Of a stretch of 64,000 bases of DNA, positions 11,201-21,368 are shown in pieces. The stretch's first letter is position 1, and every line of letters begins with the position of its first letter. Made by a program: the position numbers and the translations under genes. Source of the stretch: Atherinomorus stipes. Lineage: Eukaryota > Chordata > Actinopteri > Atheriniformes > Atherinidae. The notes under the pieces are model-generated. The model searched no databases. It was not told the origin of the DNA and worked only from the letters and a program-made list of their open reading frames with translations. The stretch covers positions 386,275 through 450,274 of the forward strand of contig JALJCO010013439.1 in NCBI GenBank assembly GCA_023101725.1. Direction: 5' to 3'.

Positions 11201-14200
11201 CTGGAATGATTCTTCAAAAGCCCCGGATCTTTTTGAAGTTTCTTTTTTGTTTTTTATTAATTTAGATTTGGTAAGTTCTCATCAACTACAATATATGCAA
11301 AACGTAATAGAAAGGGGACGCTGCATGTCGTTAGGCTCCCCCCTCTCTAAACTTAGTATGGTCCAAACCTGTGGCGTTTGTATGCCGCGCGCGCCTTTCG
11401 CATGTCTCAGGAGCACACCGGTGCGGTGGCAGCGCAGCCCAGCCTGCAGCTCCCACAAGCTCATTGATTCACAGCATCAGACGACGTAAATCTAACGTTC
11501 ACCTGGTAGGTGGTGGTCACGCGTTATATGTAAACAAACCTGTCATGAATGACGATGGTGTGGCCGTTACTTTTCCCTTGTAACTTTTATAACAGTCAGA
11601 TGTAATTATGTCACCATGCAGTGAGAACAGATGCGACTGTTTCACCAAGATAAGCTGAATTTGTAATTAATTTTAACTTAACTTTTGAATAGCCTATATA
11701 TAAACATATACAGTATACTTTTTGTTTAGTGATTTGCCAACCATGGACATCAGGTCCTTTTCTAGAAAAAGAGAAAAGCTCAGTTGAGAGAAAACAAACA
11801 ACTGAAGACAGTTTTACAATGATATCTTATGGCATATAACTTTGGATAATAATACAATAATTTGCTCTGGTTGATGTATGAATGAAGGACAAATAGAGAG
11901 AGATGGTAGATGGAGAGAAAAATGCCAGCATGAGCATTTTAGAACACACTTACCCTAGTTTGTGTACTTTTTTTTTTTTTTTAAAGTTGAGGTTAGATGA
12001 TCTTGTCATGTTTAAATGTTGTACAAATAGAAACAGCTAAAACACCTTACCTGGTGATATTGCTGTTTCAGCCCACCACTATATGCAGATATGGCTCTTT
12101 ACCTGTTTTACCTCCAGAACAAAGGTACAAATGACCTTATAATTGTGTGGAATATATTTGTGTGTCAATTTTTACAATAATATTTTTTTGTGGCTCTGGT
12201 TAATCTTTGTGTGTTAGTACAAAGAGGAGAAGATAAAAGCAAGAATGAGAACAACAGAGGTGGAATGAGAACCAGGTTAAAAGAAGAAGAAGAAGATGGG
12301 ATTATATTTTAGGACATATTTACGTTGGGTGAAGTAGCATTTTTAGAAACAGTTTTTCTTTATACTTTTGTTTAAATCTATGAATACATCCCTGCTGTGT
12401 CCTGGTTTAGTCCTGGTTAGAGCTGGTTTTGTAAATTCTGTCCTGAATGAGTCCTGGTTTAGAACTGGTTTTGTAAATTCTGTCCAGAATGAGTCCTGGT
12501 TATACCTGGTTTTGTAAATTCTGTCCAGAATGAGTCCTGGTTAGAACTGGTTTTGGAAATTCTGTCCTGAATGAGTCCTGGTTTAGAACTGGTTTTGTAA
12601 ATTCTGTCCAGAATGAGTCCTGGTTATACCTGGTTTTGTAAATTCTGTCCTGAATGAGTCCTGGTTTAGAACTGGTTTTGTAAATTCTGTCCAGAATGAG
12701 TCCTGGTTATACCTGGTTTTCTAAATTCTGTCCTGAATGAGTCCTGGTTTAGAGCTGGTTTTGTAAATTCTGTCCAGAATGAGTCCTGGTTATACCTGGT
12801 TTTGTAAATTCTGTCCTGAATGAGTCCTGGTTAGAACTGGTTTTGGAAATTCTGTCCTGAATGAGTCCTGGTTTAGAGCTGGTTTTGTAAATTCTGTCCA
12901 GAATGAGTCCTGGTTAGGTTTTGTAAATTCTGTCCTGAATGAGTCCTGGTTAGAACTGGTTTTGGAAATTCTGTCCTGAATGAGTCCTGGTTTAGAACTG
13001 GTTTTGGAAATTCTGTCCTGAATGAGTCCTGGTTTAGAACTGGTTTTGTAAATTCTGTCCAGAATGAGTCCTGGTGAGAACTGGTTTTGTAAATCCTGTC
13101 CTGAATGAGTCCTGGTTAAAACTGGTTTTGGAAATTCTGTCCTGAATGAGTCCTGGTTAGAACTGGTACTGTGAATTCTGCTCAGTTAGTCCTTGTTTAG
13201 TCTGATGTTAGTTTTAATGATTAATCTTTTTGTGGGCTAAGCCCCTGATGATGACAATGTCTAGCTCCGCCCCTGTCCTGGAGTAGTCCTGAGACTCAGA
13301 ACACCTCGAATTATCTGGTGAACCCAGACATGGAGCAGACGCCCTACGATGACGTTCTCTAGCTTTGCTTACCACACAAAGCCAAGCCGCTCTCTACTGC
13401 GTGTGCTATTGTACAAACAGACCAGTGAAAGGAAAAGCGTCTGACGTTTTAGCGACCAAGTGTCCAACTTTGGGCGCCAGGCGCGTTTTTGACGATGTTT
13501 GGTTTACCTCCTCAGGGCAGATGGAGGAGGTAAACCAAACAAAATCTATCGAAGATAACCTCCAGTGTTTAACTTCATTACGACAACAAATCACTTGAAC
13601 ACACCGCACAGCTAATTCCCACTTAACAAGTTGAAAGGTTCATCTTTCCCACACCACACGAAGGCAGCATTAGTAGTGCTCCTGTGTTTCCTGTCTTTCA
13701 TTATTGGACAAACCGATTAAACCAGGTGCGCCTGATCTCAGTTACCACGACAACAATGGCCAGACACACCTGGATTAATCAGTTTGTCCAATAATGAAAG
13801 ACAGGAAACACAGGAGCACTACTAAGTTAAGGAAGTAGTGGGGTAGTACATATAGCCCAATAACTGAAGCCTAAATTAGTTTTAATAATAAAAAAAAGTT
13901 TAAAATAAAAATGTTTGAACCGCCTAAATGTGTGGTATATAAGGTGTGATAGGTAAGACAAAGCAAAGGTAGCAAGCAGCAGCTAGAATTTGGTCAAAAA
14001 CGTAACTTTGTTTCATCTGTGTGATAGAACTAGAGATGCACCGATCTGATACCTAGGTCAGATATTGGCCCCGATATTGACTAATTTGCGGGATGGGATA
14101 TCGGATGATTGATGCCAATCCGGGCATTTTTTAAAATAAACATCATACACAGCAATACAGTTACAGCAATCTAGTCACTTCAATTCTGTGTCTGGAACGA

Positions 14201-17200
14201 CGGTTACATCATCACCCAGAGCAGAGAAGTGCTATTTATTGCTTTTTGCTGCTAATGCACATTTTATTTGTTAATAAATAATATTAAACACATTTGTATC
14301 TGTGCTAATTTGTAACCTTTTTTTAACAAGGCAAACTGTTTATGTCAAGCCTGATGCCTTCACTCACATGGGAAAATTTACGGTTCATTCATTCAACAAT
14401 GGTTTTGGATTGGTATAGGTATTGGCCAATGTGCTCAACCCAGGTATAGGTACTGGATCTGAGCATCTCTAGATAGAACTACACATTTTATGTGCATATT
14501 TCACTAGTTTATTGTTTGTTTTTGTATTTTCTAACTATTGTTTTTCACTGTGTATATTGATGATTATAAAAATTTGTGAGCAATTGTCTCTTTTTCTGTT
14601 AGTGTGGTGAGCATTTGTCATGGAATGGCGTGAGGGATGCGAAGAAGTATGAGGACAGGGATGTTTGGAATGGACATATATAAAAGGAGCATAAATGGAC
14701 CTTTGCACTACACTCACACACAAGACCTGCAGTAGCAGAAAATGTCCACCACAGGAATAAATTTCAGTTTAACGTCACCAACATTCTCCACAGCAACAAG
14801 GTGACCAACACACTGTATGTAACTTCTGCACTGGGCATTTGTCATTTCATATCTAAATGCTTCTGTTTGGTTAAAAAATGAACTCCACTACATTTGACCC
14901 TTTAGTTCAGTTCACTTAAAGTGCTCTGAGATCTGACAACCAGTGTCAACTTCTTCTGTGTCAAATAACTGAGCTGGTGCAATGATGTGCAAGGTAAAAC
15001 CGCCAGCTCCAGACTGTGGCAGTGACTGCAGGAAGAAACATTTATCCGCTGAAAATATGGAGTTGAATCCCACTCTGGAGCACGCTTGCTGTTTTGTTTT
15101 GATTTTTTCTTTACAGCATATTGTATTCCCATTTACTCTGAGGCTTTATTAAGTCTGCAGACACCCTGAATTAACTTCAAGATAGTGTAGAATCAGCCTC
15201 TAAAGTCATCTGTCCACTTTCCTATAAAGAAACATATCTTTCCATTGAAAATTAAAACATAAAAGTTGTTAGGGATGTTCAATATTGGCTTTTTAATTTT
15301 TTTTTTTACCAATATTCGATATACCGATATTATCCAACTCCTAATTTCCTATATCTGATACCAACCAATACTGATAAATGCAGACAACTGTGAGGTTCTC
15401 TCTCTCATAATTTGAGAGAAACTATAATCTATAATCTTATTATTACTGTGCTCCCCATCTCTGGAATTTCTGATTTCTGTACAGTGGACATTCTCTTTAA
15501 ATCCAAACACAGACACTCTTATTCTACCCAAGTCCACATGCACCAGTCCAGTGTTGGTTTTATGTGGTACCTGTTGTGTTTGTGTTTTAGCTTTCTGTTT
15601 TTAATGTTTTATCTGCTCTGTACAGTGTCCTTGGGGTGCTCTGATAAGGCGCTTTTCAAATAAAATGTATCATCATCATCCTCATCATGTAGGTAGGGAT
15701 AAGCCTAGAACCTTTTAAGATTGCTCACTGCTTCACAGTCGGCCTGACAGAGCTAATAAGTGGCTAACGTGGCTAATGATGCTACTCTTTGTTATTTTTA
15801 CCCAGATTTTCATATTTTCCCCCACCCTTCTGTTTCATGAGGCAGAGGGATTGTAACGTTGTCCTGTCTGAGCTGTGACAGCTGATTTTCCCGCATAGTT
15901 TATCTAAAAAATTTGTAAAAAGTGGAGTAGTGCGAACATCTATATAAATAAACGCCGGTTCCGGTCGAACCGGAAGTTGGTCGCAAGGACTCATGGAGGA
16001 ATAAGGTGGATATGTGAACTACAATGCCAACTGTGCTGACAACAACAGCCGTAGCAAACACGTTGTTTTGTTAGGCTGCTCTCTTATTTTCCAGCTAGTG
16101 ACCAATGCAGTTTGGTTGGGTGTGACGTCACCCCCCAGCTCCCACTTCCCAGTTCTGAAGTACCTGGAGTGCAGCATTATACATGCTGGACCGCTGCTAA
16201 TGGAACAAGATCTCGCGAGAGTTCATAACGGAACAACAAGATCTTGTGAGATTTTACCAGTAAAAATATCAGTCCCAAAAAATCCCCACTAACGATAATT
16301 TCCGATATCACATTTTAATACCGATATCGACGGACAATATCGGTATCACTAATATGAGACATTTGTAATAGTTCTACTGAGTTTCAATCTTTAAACATCA
16401 CTTTATTATAAATAGCTCAGAAAATACACTATAACTCCATAAAATAAACATATCATTGAATACATTTTCAGGTATTATAAATACTTGTTATAATTAATAA
16501 AGTATTAATACATTTTCTTAAACAACAGGGGTCTGGTTCTGCAGAGGAATCAGATTTCAGTATTTAGCTGATCTTGCTGTGTGGTTCAGTTACTCCTGGT
16601 AAAGTCCATCTTCATTTTCCTTTTTTATCTCTCTTTTTCTTTTTGCATAACGTATCAACTTTTTTTTTTTTGCCAAACAAAACCAAATTTAACCGAATAC
16701 AGCAAACAGAGCTAATGGGAGGACATTCCTTCCATGATGGCACTTCATCCTCACCGTCAACACGGTGTGATGTATCATCACATTCACCAAACACGTCACA
16801 CTATGATTTACCTAAAACACGTGCTGCTATCTTCAGGCAATTTAATGGCTGAAAATACTCAGCATATGAGCCAACAGCTTGTTAAAGAAGCATTTATTAG
16901 TGTTTTAACAGCAACAATTTAGAGCTGAAGACACATGATTGGAAAGACTCATAAATAGCAACTTAACTTAAAAAAACAACACAAAGTGATGAACGGCATT
17001 AATAAACCAATAAATATGTGAGAGCTGGATTATCCACTTAAGTTTTGTTTTATGACTCTGCTCACTGTAAAGCCAAGATGTGTTTGATTACTCTTCCTTG
17101 CACACTGACAGGACTTTTATGTAAATCTACTCTAATCTTATCAGCATTTATCTCTGATCCTGAGGGCACGACACACAGAGACTCCTTCCCCCATCCCAGC

Positions 17201-20200
17201 ACACAAACAGCTCTGTTTGCACATGTGAAAGTTAAGAATGTGAAGGCTGAGATCAGACCGCACACTGTTAAAATAACACATGTTATTTCTTTTTTATGTA
17301 TTTGTTTAATCTGCAGCTGGAGGGACTGAAAGTGACCCACTTCTGCTTCTTCCAGTCGAGTGTTTCACTTTCCTCAATCAATCACAACACACTCCCCCAT
17401 TCTAAATCTGATTTCTGGGAAAGATTTGGTCCACGATTCCCCGCCGGCTCTCTGATCACCTCCACCGCTCTGATCCCGACAGAAAATGAAGAAAGCTGCT
17501 TTGAAAAGGGGACAAAACGAGAAAAATTGCTCATCTCCATCCCCTTGAACCCGCGGCCTCTGGCTGAACCTGAAATCGTCGGGTCAAACGAGGAAACCCC
17601 CATCAGGCTGATGGTTTCCCCAGCGCAAAACAATACAGGAGCATGCCACAAGCCCAACTGACTGATGAGAGGGAGGATGGAGGGGCAAAAAGTGTGTGTG
17701 TGGCAGGGCGGCCTCAGTCATTTGGTCGAGGAAAGGGGGAAAACAGTTGCCCCCGTCCCAATTTAGGTGGTGTTGTATGATGTATGCCACAACGCATTGT
17801 GTGAGTAAGTCAACAGAGAAGGTTTAGGGAGTAAAAGATTTGGGGGATTAAGAAGACGCCCTGCAGATGTCATCTGTAATTTAATCTGTGGTTGTTTGTC
17901 CTTTGCAGAGAAACAAAAATGGAGGATTCAGATGAATATTTTCTTTTTTCCCCTCTTTATTGATCCCAATGCTTCCTCCATGAATCATTTTATGTTCTCA
18001 CTTTTCTAACATGTGCTTTGGTCACTTTAAGTGAACCATTGATGGGCCTGAAATAGCAGATATTATAGAAAAATTTTGATCCAAGTTCAAAGCAAAGGTG
18101 CTGCAAAAAATCTTTAGTTAAATCTTGAGGGGAAATTTTCATATTTTTCCCCCACTTATTGATTATTTGGGCTTTTCATGAATGTTAAGATAAAAGAAGA
18201 CTTCTGAAAACATCAACAAGCAGAGATGTTAAGATATTTTACAGATAAAATGACAAATAAATCGCTAACATTAATTACTCACCGATTGATTTGTTTATTC
18301 ATGGAGGGCCAAATATGCCGAGACCAACATTAAATACAATAAAGCTAAAAGACATGCTTTCAAACCTAAATAAATTTAATTTGCTGTCATATTTATTTAA
18401 AAATCATTAAGTTACTAACATCTAACCAGCGGGGACAAAAAGCTTTTTATTGTTTTTGCTTGAAATTTAATTAAAAAAAAATTAACAGTGCATCTCCAAG
18501 TTGCTTTAAATAACTACTAAAACCAATGTTGGATTTTTTTAAAAACATATTTGATAATGGATCATTTTGGTTTTTGTGCTCAAAAATATGTTTTTGATTT
18601 CCACTGGCAAAAATTATAATATGTTCTTCTGAAATCTTAAAAATTTTTTGTTGGAAAACACAACAAATGTCATATATCTTAATCAGATATGTAAAAACAT
18701 CAGTTATGAGTGATAATATTTGATTATAATTTACAAATACTTTTATTTATATCAATTCTCCTTTTCATTCTGCAGCATTAATGATTGCTTTACACTTAAT
18801 GTTTTTCAATTTGATATAAAGCAACTCACCTGCACAAAAAATGGAGTACTTTAAGTTCTTTTGCATATTTCATAGGGATCCACGATATTGGACTTTTATA
18901 TATATGCCAATATTTTAAAACTCATGTGGCCGATAACAGATATTGATACCGATGTTAAAACTGAAAAATCAGTTATATAATATTTATGACTTGCGCAAAA
19001 TTAAAAAAACACCGCAACTTATGTATAACAAGTCAAACTTAATGACAGTTGTTCAGACAAAAGTAATAAGATATGTGCATTATGTCCTTGAACCACCAGG
19101 ATTTTCTTCTCCCTGACAAAACCCCAAAACAGGAGACATTTGGTTATTTACACAAATGACCGTGTATAAACTCTGATCACACAGAACATAAAAGAAACTT
19201 CCTTTAGAAGTTTTAAAGTCTGTAAAAAAGAAATTTTTGACGAAGTTTTAGGGTTTTTTAGACTTTAGAAACAGCGGCCTGATCGGTAAAATATCTGTTA
19301 AATATCGGTTAAATATCGGTGGGGTTGCCGATGTCCAATACTCAGTTTTAAGGCCGATATAGGCCGATACTGATAGGGGATCCCTAATATTTTAGATGCA
19401 TTTTAAACAAAGACCTATAATGATAATAATAATAATAATACTGAATACCTAGTGAGTCTTCTGAGGAAAAAAAAAATTTCTGTAACTCTTTATTTCTAAA
19501 ACGACAACCTGATGCTTTACTTCCACTCCTGGCAAGCCTGGCTCTCCTCTGTCCTCCTGAGCTGGTGACCGCCCGGTGAACCCACAGTGACCCCAAACTG
19601 ACCGGCACTTCCCCGTCCCAAACACAGACCACCACCACACGGGCACGAGCTGCTCTGAGCTCACACACAACACCCTGTTTTCTGCTCTCTCCATATCATT
19701 TATCTGTTGAAAAGAAAACTCCTGACAAGCCTCAAAGAGACCAGATAAAGACAGCAGAACGTAGAATGGATGAAAGTTTACTTCAACCCCCCGTTTAGCA
19801 TCTAAAAGCAGCAGGTAGATGTTCGAGTGTTGGCATGTAGATACACTGGTGTTACTGCAAAACATTTATTCATTTAAACTTGCTTCACAATGCAAATAAA
19901 TCAGTTCCATTTGCCCGTGGATGCATTATAGTGAGGTACCATGCATGTCATGCGAATGAATGTAGATTTTGAAATATTCAGTTTCACCAATAGGACATGT
20001 GAAGGTTAATTTCCCCTTGACTCATACGTACACATCACTGCGCAGTAATGCTGTATACAAATCATCTCACACCCTTTTTTGCAGTCTTTACAGTATTTTT
20101 TTCATCATTTTTAATTATAACAACTCCTTTTTCAGTTGAAAATCTCATATTTTAAATAAAATCCTTTGACAATCTTCTACATATATCATTTACTCATTTT

Positions 20201-20985
20201 CCCATCGCAGGAGTGCTTTAATTTTTTTTATGTTTTTTATCCAATTCATTTGCAACCATGTAATCTGTTTGACTGATTTTATTTCTTATGTTTATTAGGC
20301 TCAGACTACGTGCAAATGCATCGCATATTTTCAGAGAGTGGATCACATTCATTTATTCACATAAAATAAGGTTTAACAACAATTACTTCGATTAATTCAG
20401 TGTATTAATCTATACTGGGATTTATACAAAAATCAGAGGGTTGCCACAGACATGCAGACCTCATGGTTATTTTTATACTTCTGCAAAGACTGTAACGCAG
20501 TTCAGACCCTGACGTAGTGTAAATTCAATTCATGCAGTTAAAAGAAGCAGGGCAATGAGTCATAATATTTACAAAACACTGCAGGAGCTTTTAGGGTTTG
20601 AAGTAGATGCTTACACATGAAACCAGAGGCCACGTCAGGCAAGTTTATAGCCTTTGGTTTTTGGGTCAAACGAAGTCAATAAAGTTGCTTGATCTGACTA
20701 AACACAATTGATTACTCTTCAGGGGAAACATTCAAGTAATGTTCGTCACAAAGGCAAAGCCTTTGCATTTTTCTGCACCATCACTTCGCGCATCATCAGT
20801 TTCCACCTACATTGAGAGCAGCGATGCTCCTGCCAGTCCGACTCGATCAGCTCCGGGAAGAAAGCTGCCAAATCCTGCTCTTGCTCCTGCTCCTGCTCCT
20901 GCAGTGTGCACGCAGGGCTGGAAGCAGAGTAGAAGTCTATGATTTCTCCGGGACCGAAAACTTGAAATTCCATGAAGTCAAACAT
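2157..20985 (-). CDS. rarb: Retinoic acid receptor beta, beta2-type isoform (5' part, three exons)
   Basis: Ligand-activated nuclear receptor that binds retinoic acid response elements with RXR. The coding sequence is join of complement 20811-20985, 7643-7803 and 2157-2298, 478 nt giving 159 codons plus one base. Phases fit: CAA T|gtaggt to ttgcag|CT GTG, and TGC AAG|gtaaca to ctgcag|GGC TTC, then GAG T|gtaagt. Residues 1-58 are the A domain (starts MFDFMEFQ, then [12 protein letters not shown]). Residues 59-90 are a Ser/Pro-rich B region. Residues 91-159 carry two C4 zinc fingers with P-box CEGCKG. The beta assignment rests on the A-domain resemblance to the mammalian beta2 A domain (MFD start, PG-x-I-x-DFY, LQE, WQ-x-H) and on the promoter. 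The finger sequence alone would also fit RAR alpha. The hinge and ligand-binding exons are not in positions 1-2156, so they lie beyond the left edge. Introns are 13,007 and 5,344 bp. Confidence 0.93.
2690..3290. repeat. Foldback (long terminal inverted repeat) element
   Basis: The sequence about 2690-2935 (GATAACTTTC... to ...GTGAGTTCAGAG) is repeated in inverse at about 3065-3290 (CTCTGAACTCACAGG... to ...GAAAGTTATC). The arms are diverged but continuous, each about 230-245 bp, around a loop of about 130 bp. A single diverged arm of the same family lies at 42040-42140. There is no coding potential. Confidence 0.8.
3545..3680. repeat. Dispersed short repeat, also at 8985-9155
   Basis: Both loci contain a phrase of the type AGTCC-GTCCTGGAGAGCC / CGAGGACCGGAGT and an internal CACACCTGAATCAAAT. 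This is a common teleost interspersed sequence. The family was not named. Confidence 0.5.
3740..3955. repeat. Palindromic MITE (family copy 1)
   Basis: Inverted arms contain CTCATTATTGGACAAACTG on one side and CAGTTTGACCAGTAATGA on the other, extending outward to CACTACTTCCTGAAC / GTTCAGGAAGTA. The same family recurs at 13655-13850. Non-autonomous, no ORF. Confidence 0.75.
4959..6367 (-). mobile_element. Degenerate Tc1/mariner-superfamily transposon
   Basis: Terminal inverted repeats are CACTTTATCAGGTACACC at the left and GGTGTACCTAATAAAGTG at the right, next to TA dinucleotides. On the minus strand, positions about 5205-4990 read [18 protein letters not shown] followed by [16 protein letters not shown]. 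This is the C-terminal end of a DDE transposase of the LNPIE-LWD type. The rest is broken by stops, and a hAT MITE is inserted at 5412-5598, so it cannot be autonomous. Confidence 0.85.
5412..5598. mobile_element. hAT-type MITE with 8-bp target duplication
   Basis: 187 bp with termini CAGAGGTGGGAATTGT and the inverse ACAATTCCCATCTCTG. It is flanked on both sides by the perfect 8-bp direct repeat CTAAGGGG (5404-5411 and 5599-5606). Subterminal inverted blocks around CTGAACCAGGTGAGTCC make it nearly palindromic. It sits inside the Tc1 element, so it is the younger of the two. Confidence 0.9.
7643..7803 (-). CDS. rarb: rarb exon encoding B region and first zinc finger
   Basis: 161 nt. The acceptor ends ttgcag at 7804 and the donor gtaaca begins at 7642. 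It codes a Ser-run (NSSSSSDD), a Pro-run (PPSPPPPP), then [19 protein letters not shown] and the end of finger 1, ACEGCK. Cys spacing is C-x2-C-x13-C-x2-C. The Ser-run makes the B region about four residues longer than I recall for mammalian RARs. The exon ends precisely at the Lys before GFFRR, the RAR-type intron position. Confidence 0.95.
8985..9155. repeat. Dispersed short repeat, second copy
   Basis: Related to 3545-3680: it shares CACACCTGAATCAAAT and a GAGGACCGGAGT phrase. No ORF of its own. Confidence 0.45.
9208..9775. repeat. ATATCGG-type hAT-like element with C22 tract
   Basis: Begins TAGGGATGCACGATAT and ends in AATATCGGTATCGATATC. It resembles the elements at 14031 and 18873 but no target duplication was found. 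A run of 22 C lies at 9227-9248, replacing part of the left end. The middle (9500-9600) contains TTTATTTATATAGC, a common retroposon tail phrase, so this is probably composite. Confidence 0.5.
10070..10195 (+). repeat. LINE 3'-tail fragment
   Basis: CAGCACTTTGAATT and GTGCTGTCCAAATAAACT followed by a short tail is the usual 3' end of a teleost non-LTR retrotransposon. No coding part remains. Confidence 0.4.
11166..13275. mobile_element. Probable TIR element carrying a minisatellite
   Basis: The left end (GGCGGAGCGGGGGGGCGG then CTTAGGGGGCTTAAGCC) and the inverse of the right end (CAGGGGCGGAGCTAG then AGGGGCTTAGCCC) are similar. This suggests a 2.1-kb non-autonomous transposon, about 800 bp of which is the tandem array at 12398-13190. 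No transposase was recognised. Confidence 0.4.
12398..13190. repeat. Minisatellite, about 42-bp unit, 18 motif copies
   Basis: The motif GAGTCCTGG recurs 18 times with 41-42-bp spacing (a few units are shortened). Each is followed by TTAGAACTGGTTTTG or TTATACCTGGTTTTG and AAATTCTGTCC(A/T)GAAT. The variants alternate in a partly regular order, suggesting amplification of two-unit blocks. Array ends are diverged (12398-12440 and 13150-13190). It does not encode a protein. Confidence 0.97.
13497..13540. other. Perfect 17-bp-stem hairpin
   Basis: GTTTGGTTTACCTCCTC (13497-13513) and its exact reverse complement GAGGAGGTAAACCAAAC (13524-13540) are separated by a 10-nt loop. No U-tract follows, and the site is in the rarb intron. 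Confidence 0.85.
13655..13850. repeat. Palindromic MITE (family copy 2)
   Basis: Long inverted arms: TAGTAGTGCTCCTGTG followed by TTTCCTGTCTTTCATTATTG on the left, and the exact inverse (CAATAATGAAAGACAGGAAA, then CACAGGAGCACTACTA) on the right. The loop holds CACCTGGATTAATC / GATTAAACCAGGTG. Same family as 3740-3955 but with better-preserved arms, hence younger. Confidence 0.85.
14031..14471. mobile_element. hAT-type MITE with perfect 8-bp target duplication
   Basis: 441 bp. Termini TAGAGATGCACCGATC and, inverted, TAGAGATGCTCAGATC are flanked by identical GATAGAAC at 14023-14030 and 14472-14479. A related piece (54569-54880) carries the same interior in inverted order. No transposase; mobilised in trans. 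Confidence 0.92.
15270..16345. repeat. ATATCGG-type element with internal LINE-tail piece
   Basis: The left block TAGGGATGTTCAATATTGG and right block CCGATATCGACGGACAATATCGG-like sequence (16320-16345) bracket about 1.05 kb. Inside, 15400-15680 ends in TTCAAATAAAATGTATCATC, the (ATC)-type tail of an L2-like LINE. No target duplication was seen. Confidence 0.45.
18873..19386. mobile_element. hAT-type MITE, 8-bp near-perfect target duplication
   Basis: 514 bp. Termini TAGGGATCCACGATATTGG and, inverted, TAGGGATCCCCTATCAG are flanked by ATATTTCA (18865-18872) and ATATTTTA (19387-19394), one mismatch. Interior is AT-rich without ORF. Confidence 0.8.
20811..20985 (-). CDS. rarb: rarb exon encoding the beta2-type A domain
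   Basis: The ATG is at 20985-20983. The exon gives 58 codons plus one base and ends CAA T|gtaggt at 20811/20810. Homology to the vertebrate beta2 A domain begins exactly at this Met, and no in-frame upstream ATG was found. Residues 29-37 are a Gln-Glu alternation ([10 protein letters not shown] region) coded by repeated CAG GAG, where mammalian beta2 has a non-repetitive stretch. The segment after it ([16 protein letters not shown]) again resembles the mammalian FSGLTQTEWQHRH region. Confidence 0.9.
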
Positions 20986-21337
20986 GATCTGGTCTGCGGA
21001 GTCCGTCTGCAGAATTTGTCCGCATGAAAAATCCTTCAAAAAAGGGGGCGATTTTTTCTTCGCTTGCACTGCTGTAGTTAATAGGTCACAATCGGGTGTT
21101 TAACAGCAAAGCATGCCTGGATGATGGGCGTGTGCGCGCAGGAACAGACCTATATTTCCAACAGCCGGTCATAAACTGTGCATGTTGGCGCGCAGCCAGC
21201 GGATTGTAATCCCAGCAGTCCGACACATCCAGGTCCGCAGGTTGTTTTGCATAACAAAGTTTTTTCCTTTTTTTTTCCAGGACTTCTTAATCTTATCTGT
21301 TCTTTATTGACAAATGTCTCAACTTAACCTGCTTCAT
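20978..21337 (-). promoter_or_regulatory. rarb 5' leader with four upstream ORFs
   Basis: Reading the minus strand from the predicted start site there are short ATG ORFs at 21337-21293 (14 codons), 21252-21169 (27 codons, with internal ATGs), 21172-21086 (28 codons, its ATG overlapping the previous stop as ATGA) and 21025-20978 (15 codons). The last one is out of frame and runs through the main start, ending TGA just after it. A tiny 4-codon ORF also starts at 21114. Upstream ORFs are known to control mammalian RAR-beta2 translation, so translational control here is an inference. Confidence 0.6.
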
Positions 21338-21368
21338 ACTAGTTATGTCACAGCGAGCGATGGCGTTA

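Larger units (their letters stand above)
7804..20810 (-). other. rarb intron 1
   Basis: 13,007 bp between the A-domain exon and the first-finger exon. It contains repeats (listed separately at 8985, 9208, 10070, 11166, 12398, 13655, 14031, 15270 and 18873). Stretches without obvious repeats are about 7850-8980, 16380-18850 and 19490-20800. Within them 17380-17680 is unusually GC-rich for its surroundings. No internal coding exon was recognised. Confidence 0.7.

Noticed and set aside
12398..13190. CRISPR-like array
   Set aside because: Units are contiguous 42-bp tandem repeats with no variable spacers, in a vertebrate intron.
17296..17661. 121-codon ORF as a protein-coding exon
   Set aside because: Open on both strands, no family resemblance; more likely a regulatory block.
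19449..19865. 138-codon minus-strand ORF in rarb intron 1
   Set aside because: No recognisable domain, low-complexity end (VVVVC, YYYYYY), no splice or start context.
20986..21069. N-terminal extension of the receptor reading from 21069
   Set aside because: That start is GTG, not ATG. No in-frame ATG exists upstream, and homology begins at MFDFMEF.
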